A DNA stretch of 64,000 bases from Phyto melanocephala (taxonomy: Eukaryota; Arthropoda; Insecta; Diptera; Rhinophoridae). The DNA is taken from NCBI GenBank assembly GCA_941918925.1, contig OW799234.1:66555543-66619542 (forward strand), given 5' to 3'. The translations under genes were made by a program, and so were the position numbers. Positions 11,489 to 23,200 of the stretch are shown piece by piece (positions within the stretch are counted from its first letter, which is position 1; each line of letters starts with the position of its first letter). The notes beneath the pieces are model-generated. The model saw only the letters and a program-made list of their open reading frames with translations. It did not search any database and had not been told where the DNA came from.

Positions 11489-11699
11489 AGTGTACCCTGA
11501 ATATGCCTTCATAAAGTTAGGCAAATAAAAATTATGAGAGAATAGTGAAATCATACGAATTTTTAATATTTGAAAATGCTAACGATCAGCTGATTAATGG
11601 AACTACCTAATTAAGAGTACCCTGAACAAAATCATAAATTTAATCTCAGAACACTAAGCAAATTATTTCAGTATTTATAGTATGTAAAAAGTGTTTACA

Positions 11700-12368
11700 A
11701 TGAAACGTGTCTGGTTTACTTTTAAAATTATCGAATCCATACTGGGCATGTGCTGTTTGGGTTATCATGCACGTGGTTTCTTAAACATCGATTACATTCA
11801 AGATCACTACACGTATGTAGCTGTTTTCGGAGGATTCTCTTTAATGGCCATGTTCGGCTGTCTTAGCATATGCCTTAAGGAGCCAGTATCTGCATTAAGA
11901 GAAGGATTGTTAAATATTATTGCTGCTATTGCCTTTATTTTGGTGTCTATTAATAGTATGTACCACGCAGAGAAAGATTTTCATTTAATGTATTTGTCAG
12001 CAGACGGAAGTGATAATATCGAGGAAAAACATCAAGAAGAAATTGAGCTGACACAACAACCTCATCCCTTTTTTAAATATTCAAAAGCACAAAGTGTAGC
12101 TGCCTTGTGTTGCGGTTCGCTCTTTTTATTACATTCTATTTTGGCATTTGACTTAGCTTTAATAAAAAACGATGAAGCTTTTGAGGACAGTGACGATTAC
12201 GATGAAAGTTTTACTGAGGATGAGGGAGGCGAACATTTGCCATACTACGTGTTTGGGAAGCAAGTGCATGTATGGTTAAATCGTTATGAATGGTTTAATA
12301 CATTGACCGATTTTTCAAATGGAAATAAACAAGAGGAATTAATACAAATTAATTTGCCGGAAAATTGA
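11700..12368 (+). CDS. Four-TM MARVEL-like membrane protein
   Basis: An open frame of 222 codons from the ATG at 11700 (TTTACAATGAAACG context; the open frame extends three codons further upstream but without an ATG) to TGA at 12366. The protein has four hydrophobic segments at about residues 5-25, 40-62, 68-92 and 130-155. Between segments 3 and 4 there is a loop containing EEKHQEEIELTQQ. An acidic stretch FEDSDDYDESFTEDEGGE follows segment 4, then a C-terminal tail. This layout resembles insect four-TM MARVEL/DUF-type proteins, but I do not recognise the particular family member. It appears to be a single coding exon; an upstream non-coding exon is possible. The amphipathic composition, lack of stops and sharp contrast to its AT-rich surroundings support a real gene. 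Confidence 0.75.
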   Translation: MKRVWFTFKIIESILGMCCLGYHARGFLNIDYIQDHYTYVAVFGGFSLMAMFGCLSICLKEPVSALREGLLNIIAAIAFILVSINSMYHAEKDFHLMYLSADGSDNIEEKHQEEIELTQQPHPFFKYSKAQSVAALCCGSLFLLHSILAFDLALIKNDEAFEDSDDYDESFTEDEGGEHLPYYVFGKQVHVWLNRYEWFNTLTDFSNGNKQEELIQINLPEN

Positions 12369-12785
12369 ATGGTTGAAAAAAATTACCACTCTAAAACTAG
12401 TTGCTAAGAAACGTATACTTTTTGTCATTAAATTATACTAATTACTACAGGGTGGACCTCCAGTCAACATGGGGTAAATATTTTTTTTACTAAATTATTG
12501 TTAAAAGAATACGTTTTAATAAAATACAAAAATTGTAAAATTGCAAAAATTTTTATTAAAAAAATGGACAAAACTACAATATATTTTTTCCTTTCCTTAT
12601 TGGTCAAGAACTGTTTTAACAGTTGAAAATCGATTTCTATATAAACCGAATCGATTTGAATAAAGATATGATGAAGGTATTTACAGTTTTTATTTATTTT
12701 TTTTTAACCAATTTGTTAGATTTACAAGGTGTAGTTATAAAAGCAGAAGATGCTGTTAAGTGTTGTGCGTCGCTTTTATTAATTA
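12369..12785. other. 3' flank of MARVEL-like gene
   Basis: AT-rich DNA with AATAAA-like signals (about 12520). No gene is seen before the Helitron at 12786. Confidence 0.4.
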
Positions 12786-13268
12786 CTAGCTGATACCCCG
12801 TGTGCTTCGCCACCCCAAATTTTAGTATTTAATTCATATGGCAGGTGCCACGCCCACTATTGTTAATGCACCCATTTCTTGCCTAAATGTTCATTTGGGT
12901 GTCAAAGTTGTTTTTGCAAAATTTTAGTACTCTAATCGATATCGTTTTCCAGATATACGAATTTTAGTATTTAATTCATGTGGCCACGCCTACTATTGCA
13001 AGTACGCCCATTTTTTACCGTAATGTTCGTGTGGATGTCAAAGTTTACCGTACTTAATTTGAAGACTCTAGCTGCATTAACTTTCGTTAATAGGGCGTGG
13101 CACCCCGCCTACTTACAATTTCAAACCAAAGTATAGCCTATAGTTCCTTCCAGACATACAGAAAGATTCTGTGAAAATTTCAAGGAAATCGGTCCAGCCG
13201 TTAACCGTCTATAAAGCACAAACAAACATATAAACATACAAACACACATTGATTTTTATATATATAGA
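12786..13268 (-). mobile_element. Non-autonomous Helitron
   Basis: On the minus strand it starts TCTATATATATAAAAATC at 13268 after an A and ends CAGCTAG at 12786 before a T, the A/T host dinucleotide expected for Helitrons. A GC-rich potential hairpin (GGGGTGGCGAAGCACACGG) lies just inside the 3' end. The interior has GGCGTGG-type and CCACGCCCAC blocks like the other Helitrons in the window. No coding sequence. Confidence 0.8.
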
Positions 13269-13680
13269 TGATGAAACAAACATAAATAAAAAAGTGCTAA
13301 AAATAACAATTTTAATAATATTTTTTATTTTACAACGTTCTGTTATGCATATGTAGGTTCGTCTACTTTTTTTTATTTAAAAAAATGTCCGCCAAAATCC
13401 AGTTGAATTGACAGCTAGTGTTAAAAGATTATTGCTCTACAATGTATTATAACATTTGTTGATAAGTATGTGTTCAAATACATATTCATGCAGAATTTTG
13501 GCAATTGCTGCGGCAATAATTTACTTTACATATATAAAAAAAACATAAACAAAAAATGTGTACCAAGGCGAATTCAAAGATTAACACACAAAAAAATAAT
13601 CAGCTGGGCTAGCACCGCCACTTGTATAAGTGTACCCTGGATTACACCATGCTTTGATGTATTCTGTGATTTATTTTTAT

Positions 13681-14895
13681 TATACCCTTCACACAGTGAA
13701 AAAGGGTATATATAGGTTTGTCATTCCGTGTGAAATTTCTACAATTTTCATTTCCGACCCCATAAAGTATATATATTCTGAAAGCTTATGAATAGGGGAG
13801 TCGATTAAGCTCTGTCAGTCTGACCGTCTGTCCGTGTGTATGTTGAAATCAACTTTTTGAAGCCCCCTGATATAGGTTGGACCCGGGTAGGTTATTCAAA
13901 TATCAGAAATATTCGGGAGTAGATCGGTATTGAAAATCAGAAACGTTGGTACATAAACAACTGAGATATGAGCAAAAACCCACGACCACCTCGATTTTTT
14001 TTTCACAAAAACAACATTACAACAAGTAACAGTGCTATATTCGGCCGTGCCGAATCTTATATACCCTTCACAACGTGTAGTCATGCAATAACAATTGTTT
14101 GTATCAGCATTCATCCCATATAAAATACGTGCATACGTACACGTTAGAATAAATGTGGCATCGAATCCCAGCTGAGCCAAAAAAATTTTATTTTATTTTA
14201 TTTAATATATTATTTATATTTTATTATTTTTTTTTATATTTTTTTTAAATTCTTTAAAAAAATTTTTTTAGAAAAATTTTTAAAAAATTTTTTTAAATTT
14301 TTTTTTAAATTATTTTAAAATTTTTTTTTTGCAGTTTTTTTTATTATTTTTTTCTTATTTTTAATATTTTTTTTTTTGTAATTTTTTTTGTTTGGTATGT
14401 TTTTTACATGTATCTATGTATGTATGTTGTTGTTGTAATTGTGAAAAAAAACGAGGTGGTCGTGGTTTTTTGCTCATATCTCAGAAAGTTATGGGGCGAT
14501 TGTGCTGAATTTCAATAGCGATTCATTCCTGGATATTTCCAAGAGATTGATACCATATACAGATCTGAGGAACATATAGTTGCTTCTAAAAGTTGATTTC
14601 AACCAACACACGGACAGACGGACAGACGGTCAGGGCTTAATCGACTCCTCTATTCATAAGCTTTCAGAAAATATATACTTTATGGGGTCGGAAATGAAAA
14701 TTGTAGAAATTACAAACGGAATGACAAAGCTATATATACCCTTGTGCACCACAGGTGAATGGTATAACAACAACATACATACATACAAACGTGTATACTG
14801 GCTAGAGTAGACGTGGCATCGAATCCCAGCTGAGCCAAAAAAAATTTTTTTTATTTTTTTTTTTTAATTTTTTTTTTTTATTTTATATATTATTT

Positions 14896-14927
<32 letters not shown>

Positions 14928-15221
14928 ATTTTTTTTTTATTTTTTTTTGTTTTATATATATTATATACATAATAATTTTTTTAATTTTTTTTTAAATGTT
15001 TTTTTTTAATTTTTTTTTTAAATTTTTTTTTAAAAATTTTTTTTTTTTTTGTTTTTTTAACATACATACGTGAATTTATAATTTTACAATGGGACGTTTT
15101 TATATATGTATGTACGTATTTCATATGGGATGAATGGTGACACAAACCACTGTTATTGCATGACTACACGTTGTGAAGGGTATATAAGATTCGGCACGGC
15201 CGAATATAGCGCTCTTACTTG
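13681..15221 (-). repeat. CAAGTAAGAG-family element, outer copy
   Basis: Minus-strand copy: the left end (CAAGTAAGAGCGC) is at 15221 and the right end (GAAGGGTATA) at 13681. It is split by a plus-strand copy of the same family at 14033-14763, inserted in the ACAAC repeat that precedes the AT-only core. Both copies keep hairpin ends and AT-only tracts (about 14185-14400 and 14835-15060). Confidence 0.75.
14033..14763 (+). repeat. CAAGTAAGAG-family element nested in opposite orientation
   Basis: Starts CAAGTAACAGTGC and ends CACAGGTGAATGGT. Its left half resembles the copy at 9136 while its right half resembles the outer copy at 8598, so it may be a recombinant between variants. Confidence 0.65.
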
Positions 15222-15233
15222 TTTAAACATATA

Positions 15234-15719
15234 CGGTTCTGTCTGGGTAGAGTGAACTCTCGATGCTATGAATACCTCGTTAGAGTGAACACTAGAATGT
15301 TTACATTGACTACTCTGTGAGTTACTTTATAGTGAGTTTTTAGGTTTGGCGAAGGAGAAAAACAATGAAAAAGAGTATAAAAATTAAAAAGAACATAAAA
15401 TAGCGGTAAAGCAACGATTCTTTTAGAATAAGTTGACAAGTTACTCTCACAAATACGCATTCTATGAATTGTTTATTTATTTAAGTCTGGGCACATGTTC
15501 CATTAAGGTCGTATCTCAAAGTTAATTTTTCATTTTTTCCAGTCATAAATTTAAACTTTAGTATTACGTGGAAATAAATAAAATTTATAACCTATAAATG
15601 CATTTAAAATAAAAAAATCAGTTTTTTAAATAATAAAAATTCAACCTTAATTTCGTGAACAACCTAGGTATAGTGAAATCACTCTGTAAAAATTAGTTCA
15701 CTCTACCCAGACAGCACTG
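15234..15719. repeat. Pogo/Tc1-type MITE with TA duplication
   Basis: Ends CGGTTCTGTCTGGGTAGAGT and ...CTACCCAGACAGCACTG are inverted repeats, with TCTGGGTAGAGTGAACT and its complement perfectly matched. TA flanks both sides (15232-15233 and 15720-15721). The CAGTG-like end and TA target fit the Tc1/mariner/pogo superfamily. No transposase is present in its 486 bp. Short GAGTGAAC motifs recur inside. Confidence 0.8.
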
Positions 15720-16114
15720 TACATCCATATGTGTAAAAAAATAAAAATTTGAATTTTGCTATTACATATCGAGCCATAACCGCACAAAAAGCTCAAGCGA
15801 CAAAAATGAAATTATACAGTAGAAGGTTTTTATTATTTATTTCGTGTTTAAATTGAGTTAGAGCAACAAATTTTTGTATGAAGACACATTTCGTTCCAAT
15901 ACATAAAATTAATCTAATTGCTTTCTCATATCAGCAGAATAACAGTAATTTTTGGCGGTTAAGCTTTTTTTGCTGTCATTCTGATTAACTACAGAAAAAA
16001 AATGTGTCGGTTAAGATAAAAAATGGGTTTTTTTTTCATTTACAAAACCATATTTTTTGTAATTTATTTCGTTTAAATACATATATAAAGCTTTTTATTT
16101 GTACTAGAAATTAA

Positions 16115-16232
16115 GGGCCGTATTCATAAAAAATATTATAGGTTTATTAAACGCTTATTTGACAAATTTCTCTACAACATCTGTCAAATAAGCCTTTAAT
16201 AAACCTAAAATATTTTTTTATGAATACCGGCC
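16115..16232. repeat. Harbinger-like MITE, copy 1 (118 bp)
   Basis: A hairpin-forming element with GGGCCGTATTCATAAAAAAT at the left and the complementary TATGAATACCGGCC at the right. TAA flanks both sides (16112-16114 and 16233-16235). Two further copies (23974-24090, 54886-55761) have TTA duplications. A 3-bp TWA target fits PIF/Harbinger. Confidence 0.8.
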
Positions 16233-16394
16233 TAAATATTTATGTAATCAATACAGTAAATGCCCAATAGTACGAATCATTATTATAAAACCATTCCGAT
16301 AGTATACATAAATAAAAAAAATAATTAAATAAACAAAAAAGTAATAAAAAAAGTTATAGTAAAACTTAACTTTCCTTCATTTGCAAAAAAGCAA

Positions 16395-17940
16395 AACAAG
16401 GAAGAGCACAATATTCGACTGTGCCAATTCTTTTATGCCCACCAACTGTAATCGCTATGGAATAATCTCTTTATACTAAACTAGGTATCACTTTCTTTGT
16501 ATAACTTCGATGTGCTATTAAAATATTTTCATAAATTTCGTCTTCTAATGAAAGTGGGACTAGATATTTTAATATAGTTCTTTATTCTTTCAAAATCTTT
16601 ATTCATAGAAAAATAATATGAATTTAAGATAAAGGGTTACATAGGTGGTAGGCGTTAAAGAGGGCGTGTCATCTTCTGGCATAACAGTGAAATTTACTAG
16701 AAAGCTATACGTACAAAATTTCATCACCAGACCTCTAATTTTGTCGGTTTTATGAGCTTTTAAATTTCATTAAGGGTAGATAACGTGAAAAGAGGTCGTT
16801 ATAGTAGGCGTATCGAAGTTATTTCTGCTAATAAACACAACTTAGATATTTCAATATAGTCCTCTATTATTCCTAAATCTTTATTCATGGAGAAATTATA
16901 TGAATTCGAGGTTAAGCGTTATATGGAAGGTGGGCCTGTCACATTTATTTTCCATTAGAACAAAGCCTTTGATCAAAAATCAATGTTTGCAAAATTTTAG
17001 TGTCGTAAATCTTATTTGTCAGTTTTATTAGCTTTAAAATTTTTAATGTACCGAAAAATACACTGTGCGGTATAAATTTTCGTACATTTTGATGTATACC
17101 TTCTATCCTAACCGATAGGTTTAAGCAATTTTCAGGGGTTTTCACTTATTTTTATCCAGTAAATTTATATTCGAAATTTCGTAAGTCTACGTTAATGTCT
17201 TTCGACACAATTGCATTTTATTCGACGTTGGAAGGACATGGTTTTTTCAACCTACTCTTGCATTACCAGCTATAAAAGTAAGTTTTTGGCAGATCTTCTA
17301 GATGCATGACCCTAATTCTGCCCAGATATACCTACCTTAATGCAAGCAGACTATTTTTCGTTAACGCTATTAATTTATGGAACTCTTAACCACCACATTT
17401 AAAAATCATAATGAAGAACAGTTTCAAAAAAACACTTTATGACTACATGTCCCATAATATTTAACATTCCTGTCAAAATTTTCATAACTTACACAAATCT
17501 AGTCTACCAAAAATGTATAGTGAAGTAAAATCTTTTTCATTTATTTAGAAAATTTTTTATATTTTTAAAATTATTTTTATATTATTTTTTTTTTTTTGTA
17601 ACTTATACTTTAATTGAGAAAATAAGTAATTGTTAATTTTTTTTAAAGTTATATGTTTCCTCTTGAACAATAAACGAATTGTATTCTTAATGTTCTTATG
17701 AGGGATAATTAAACTGTAAACTGTAATTAAATAACTATCTTCTTTATATTCCGATTTATACTAAACATACCTTGTCTATAAGAAATATTCTGGCAAAATT
17801 TAAGCCCCCTAGCTTTTTCGGTCCGACCTAAATCGTGCTTTCAATAGACGGACAGACGGATGGACATAGCTAGATCGTCATAAAATTAAACCCCGATTCA
17901 GAATTTCACATATACAACGCTTGTACATACAAATATTAAT
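16395..17940 (+). repeat. Degenerate copy of the large CAAGTAAGAG repeat (variant B)
   Basis: Starts ACAAGGAAGAGCACAATATT with a decayed hairpin. Inside are one to two diverged versions of the roughly 288-bp unit found at 27111-28140 (for example GGGCGTGTCATC, TTACATAGGTGGTAGGCG), and near the end GACGGACAGACGGATGGACA. It is older than the copy at 26499. Confidence 0.6.
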
Positions 17941-17945
17941 ATAGT

Positions 17946-18331
17946 GGGCCAATTCAAAGTAGACTCTCATATTGTACTATGTCATATAATTCATATTAAT
18001 ATGACAAGTGACTTTGAACACCTTTTGTTAACAAATTATGTATTTAATACAAGAAAGAAGACAAAGAGATGACGCTGTTAAAAATTGTATGTATACAGGA
18101 AAGAAGAAAATAGAAAATATTCTCTCTGAGAGGTGAGAAGCGAAGAAATTCTCTCTGAGAGATAGTATGGTTAAAAGTATAACATAAACAATTTCTTATA
18201 CATAGGAAACAATTGTGTAAAGTCATATTATTATTTTTTTTATGGAAATTACTAACAAAAATTTTAGGCATGCATAAAATAATATGAAATAGTACAAATA
18301 TGACTGATATGCAACCACTTTGAATTGGCCC
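17946..18331. repeat. 386-bp MITE with AGT duplication, copy 1
   Basis: Terminal inverted repeats GGGCCAATTCAAAGT and ACTTTGAATTGGCCC, flanked by AGT on both sides (17943-17945 and 18332-18334). The interior contains a symmetric pair of TTCTCTCTGAGAG motifs. A near-identical copy is at 59244-59630. Confidence 0.85.
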
Positions 18332-18654
18332 AGTATTTTAGTAATATTTTATAATAACTTTCAAAACAATATATTTATTAGTTTTTTTATAAAGAAAATT
18401 TTAGCTTAACCGACAAATCGTTGTCACAAAAAAACAAATTTTTAAAGGGCGCTTAAGCTAAAATTGTTTTTGTTATATTTTCATAACAGTACATTGTATG
18501 ACCCTGAAATTTTTACACATGATGCCAATGGTGCCAACGAGACCGGTTATCGAGCGGTTATGGCTCGATATTTTAAAATATATTTGCTAAATTCACCGCT
18601 GTCGTATGTATTGTAGTCGTAGTATTATACACATTTTGTTGATAATTTCTACAT

Positions 18655-19545
18655 TAATTACATTTTTAAGCCCTGTCCGTTTGTCCGTGTGTATGTTGAA
18701 GTCAACTTTTTTAAGCCCCAGACAATTTCAAGACCCGTGTAAAATACCAAAATCGCTTTATAAACAACTGAGATATGATGAAAAAACATAGACCACCTCG
18801 TCTATTCCCACCAATACAAACTAGATAAACGTAGGTTCGAATCCCAGTTAAGACAACAAATTTCAATTCATAATTTTACAATGGTATATTTTTAAGCGGA
18901 TAGTCATTATAAAGATCGAAAACGAAATTTTTTTGATTGGGAGGAAAAATCTGGTGAATACCAACAATACTTAAACCTTGCTGAGTTTGTTATTAACAGT
19001 CAATTGATGAATTTACTGGTAGAGAACCATATAAAATTAAGAATACAGTACAAAACATGCCGAATCTTAAATACCCTTCACAACGTGTAGTCACGCAATA
19101 ACAATAGTTTGTATCACCATTCATCTCATATAAAATACGTACATACATACATATAAAAAACATACGTATATAAAAACATTCCATTGTAAACTTATAAATT
19201 TAGGTATGTGTTGAAAAAAAAAATTCAAAAAGAATTTAAAAAAAAAATTTAAATAATAAAACAAACAAAAAATAAAAAAGATATAAAAAATTAAAAAAAA
19301 AATAAAATATAAATATTAAATATAAAATAAAAAAAAATATTAAAAAAAAAAATATTAAAAAAAAAATAATTAAAAAAAAAATAATAAAAATATAAATAAT
19401 ATATACAATAAAAAATAAAATATTTTTTTTTTGGGCTCAGCTGGGGTTCGATGCCACGTTTACTCTAACCAGTATACCACGTTTGTGTGTATGTATGTTG
19501 TTTTTGTGTTAAAAAAACGAGGTGGCCGTGGGTTTTCACATAAAA
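18655..19545. repeat. Broken pieces of CAAGTAAGAG-family repeats
   Basis: 18655-18860 is a minus-strand right-half remnant that includes AGGTTCGAATCCCAG at about 18831. 19057-19545 is a plus-strand copy lacking its first bases (starts within GCCGAATCTTAAATACCC), with an AT-only tract at 19205-19430. Neither has complete ends. Confidence 0.55.
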
Positions 19546-20260
19546 TACATTTCAATAAAAAATTTTAATGCAATAGTATTACAAATAACAGTTTTACAAG
19601 CAATTTTACAAAAGAATTTACAGTTAATACAGATAATACAGTTTCTATTACGTTTTTACCTTCTCCTGTAAAGTTACAACTATTTGAGTTAGGGCCTGTG
19701 TACGTGTGACCAACGAAATATACATACATATAGGTATATCATAAAGTAATACTTTTACAGGCCATTTTAGCTTGAAAGTGAGGACTCCAACTTTCCTGTA
19801 TTAAGATAGAGGATATACAACTTTCGATCATATAATTTAAAAACCAAAACAAAAAAAATCTTGTAGAACGAAATTAAACCAAATACAAATTTTGTTAATT
19901 TTGCATTTAAACACATTGTTTTTTTTTTTTTTTTATTAATAACTTGTGTGAAATGCCACGTTAAAAAAAGGATGTGAAATAATTTTTGAATACAATTTCC
20001 TAAATAGGGCTTTTGTGTAATATTTGTGGTGAAATATAACAAATATTCTTTACTTGAACTTTTAAAATATTTAAAAATAACTAGATTTTAATAAACTAAA
20101 CGGGGATAAATGATGATTACTTACAACACTAAAATATATATATGAATATAACATCTAAGCACCTACGCAGTATATAGTAAATTTTTAAGAGCAACTATGC
20201 ACAATTCCTATATAAACTATAAAAGGTGTAAAAAGTCCTACTACAGAAGACGGCAAAATT
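19546..20260. other. 3' flank of Caf1-180
   Basis: AT-rich DNA downstream of the Caf1-180 stop, probably 3' UTR near the gene. No other gene seen. Confidence 0.4.
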
Positions 20261-23200
20261 TTAGTCTAATATCACTACATCATCATCTTCTACTTGTGTT
20301 AAAGTCGTAGTCTTTGAACTACTTGTTGATGCTGATGATAACGAGTTTTCATAGTTGCCTTTGCCCTTTTGTAAAAATTGACTAATCAACTTGTTTTTTA
20401 CTGGTGTAGAAATCTGTTGTCCCCTGGATACAGACATGAGTAAAGGTACTCTCTTTTTTTCTTTTGCCGTGGTAGGTGTATTTAACACTATTTTTGTACC
20501 AGAATTTTCGTTAGATATTGTGTTTATTGAAGCGGGTGAATTCTGTAATTTTAAAGCCTTTTCTTCGTCCGTCAAAACTTTTGTAAATTTTGTTATTTGC
20601 GGCGTTGCAACAGCATCCTTTCCTTTAGCACAGTCCTCTGCTACAGTTATTGTTGTAGAAGTTGTAATGCTTTCGTTGTTTGATGTGACCATTTCATCGG
20701 TTTTAACTTCTTTGTCGGTCTTTGGTAGCTTTGTCGACAGTATATATTTCCAAGAATTTTGTAATTCCAAAGACGATAAATCCATTTTGTTCAACATTTC
20801 CTGTTTAACAACCCAGCATAAACGTCTTTTAGCTTTTTTCTTCTTTTTTGTGCTGTCAGTAGTGTTAGCCGTAGTTGTAGTTGTGACGTCAATGCTATTT
20901 GCTTCAACTGCTTGCCATTCAGCCATTTCTTCGATTTTGTCACGCACTACCGATTTTAAAGGTTTACGTAAATCACCATTTTTAACAGATTCTTCTGTTT
21001 TTTCAACAAATGCGATATATTCATTAACTAAAAAGTTCTTTGAACGATTATTGCCATGTACGAGACGTGTAAGATCTTTTATCATAGTATCGGATAAAGT
21101 AATGGGTTTAGCTTTATCTACATTGATTTTTTCAACATTGCCATATGCTGCGCCCGACGGTGAAGATGGTTCCGCTGGTTCCTCCGGTTCTTCTATATTT
21201 GGGGATTCAGTGAACAGCATAGCTTTTTTCTCTAACGTATCCCATATAATTTTTGCACATTCAGACGGCTGGTTGCCATTTACATCAGCCCATATACAGC
21301 CTATCAGTCGGGGTTTAATCTTTTCTGTTTTCTTTTTCATTTCCTGAGCAAATTCCTGTTGTAATATTTGCAATTTGGCTTTTTGTGCTTCCCGTGTATT
21401 ATCATCGCCCATGCCAAATTCGTCTTCATTTTGCATTTCTTCGTCACTCAAGTGCCCATGAGGTACAAACCATTCATTGTCAACCTCATAGTCATCGTCT
21501 TCTGATTCTTTTTCTTTGTCATCATCACTGCCGTCCTCAAGCGACTCCCCAGGTTCTTCTTCTTCCCATTCATCATCAGAATCCACTTCGTAATCGAAAA
21601 ATTTCTAAAAATATAAAGGGAGAATATTATAGTATATTACTAAAAAAATATAATTGTTTAAGACTTATTTTCTCATGCTTACCATGTCCTGAGCAAAGGG
21701 TTTTCTTGCCTTAACAACTGATGATTTTTTTCGCCATGTACCGTAGTAGGGAGGTCTACGATTATCGTGAAATTTATAGAATTTTACGCGCATTTCTTCA
21801 CGTATATAGGCTGGTGTGTCCTCAACAATCTCTTGACCAACACGCTCCAATTCGTCCTCTAAAAAGGCAAGACATAATTTGATATGTATTAACACAAAGT
21901 TAATAAAATATAAAATTTATAACTTTTACGTACCTAGAATTATAACATCATCCTTTGATTCAGTTGAGGGTCGTCGCCATTTGCCAGGCAAAATCTTACC
22001 GGACCTTAAATCTGACAAATATAATTGAGGTTTTTGTAAAGGTTTACGTCTTACAATTTCTTCTTCATCGTCGTTATTTTTAAAATTAAACAGATCATCT
22101 AAGTATCTCTTTTCATCAGATGTAAGATTTTTGCGACATACTGGTGCAAGTTTCATGTCTCCTTTAACTTGAAATGGTCTAAAAGCCAATAGTTTTGCGC
22201 CATCACCAGTATTGCTATCATCTTCATTTTTAAGTTGTGCATTAGTAGGAGTTTTGGTTAAAAAGAACTTGGTGAATGCTTGAGCAGCTTTTTTCTTTTT
22301 TAATTCCGCTTCTTCTTTTTCTTGTTCTTTGCGTTTCCGTTCTTCCTCCTTTTTGCGTAATTCCTCTTCCTTAACTTCGTTCCTTTTTCTTTTCTCTTCA
22401 TTCTTTGCCTCTAACTCAGCCAAACGCTTGCGTTCCTTTTCATCGCGTTCTTTGCGCTTTTGTTCTTCTTTTTCTTCGCGCTCTTTGCGACGTTGTTCAT
22501 CTTTTTCCTCGCGTTCACGTTTTTTCGCCAGTTCTTTTTCTTCTTTCTCCTGCTGTTTTTTTAGTTTTTCATCCTGAAGTTTGCGCTCTTTTTCTTCACG
22601 TGTCTTTCGTCGCTGTTCCATAAGTTTCACTTGTTTTGGAGTTAAATTTTTTGATGTAAAATTTGTATTTTTATCATCCTTTAGTGGTTCTATTATGTTG
22701 CTATCATTTTCTGATTTACAATTTTTGCTTATAACTAAAGAAACATTAGCCGACTTGCCGGCTAAATTATCCGTTTCATCGTCGGCTTCATTGTCACTTA
22801 GAATACTTTGGTCAAGGATTTCTTTGCAATAATTATGTTTTTTATTTTCTCGCTCCACCCCATCCGATGAATCAAAAATTTCTTTATTTTGCACCGCATC
22901 ATCTTCAGAAGATTTATTTGATACTTTATTTTCACTTAATAGAGAAGACTTTTCGTATGAGGAAGTTGTATTGGAGTCCTTTTTTATGTGACTTTTATTT
23001 TTTAATTTGTCTTTAGCACTTAACACTTTTGTTTCTTCTATTGTTTTAGTGTGCTTGGAGTTTGCTTCGTCTTCTGTTTCCAAATCACTGTCTAAAGCAA
23101 TAATTTCTAATTCCTTAATAAAGATACAAAATATATTTGTAAGAGTCTTAACAATTGTACAAAAAGACAAAAAAAAATTAAATACAAAATTTATGTGGAT

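Noticed and set aside
18826..18850. tRNA gene
   Set aside because: A B-box-like motif is present but no cloverleaf can be drawn and the A-box-like motif is too close.
20391..21347. 318-codon plus-strand open frame
   Set aside because: Antisense shadow of the acidic and Thr-rich codons of Caf1-180 exon 4.
22329..22832. Ser/Phe/Arg-rich open frames on the plus strand
   Set aside because: Antisense of the KER coiled coil of Caf1-180.
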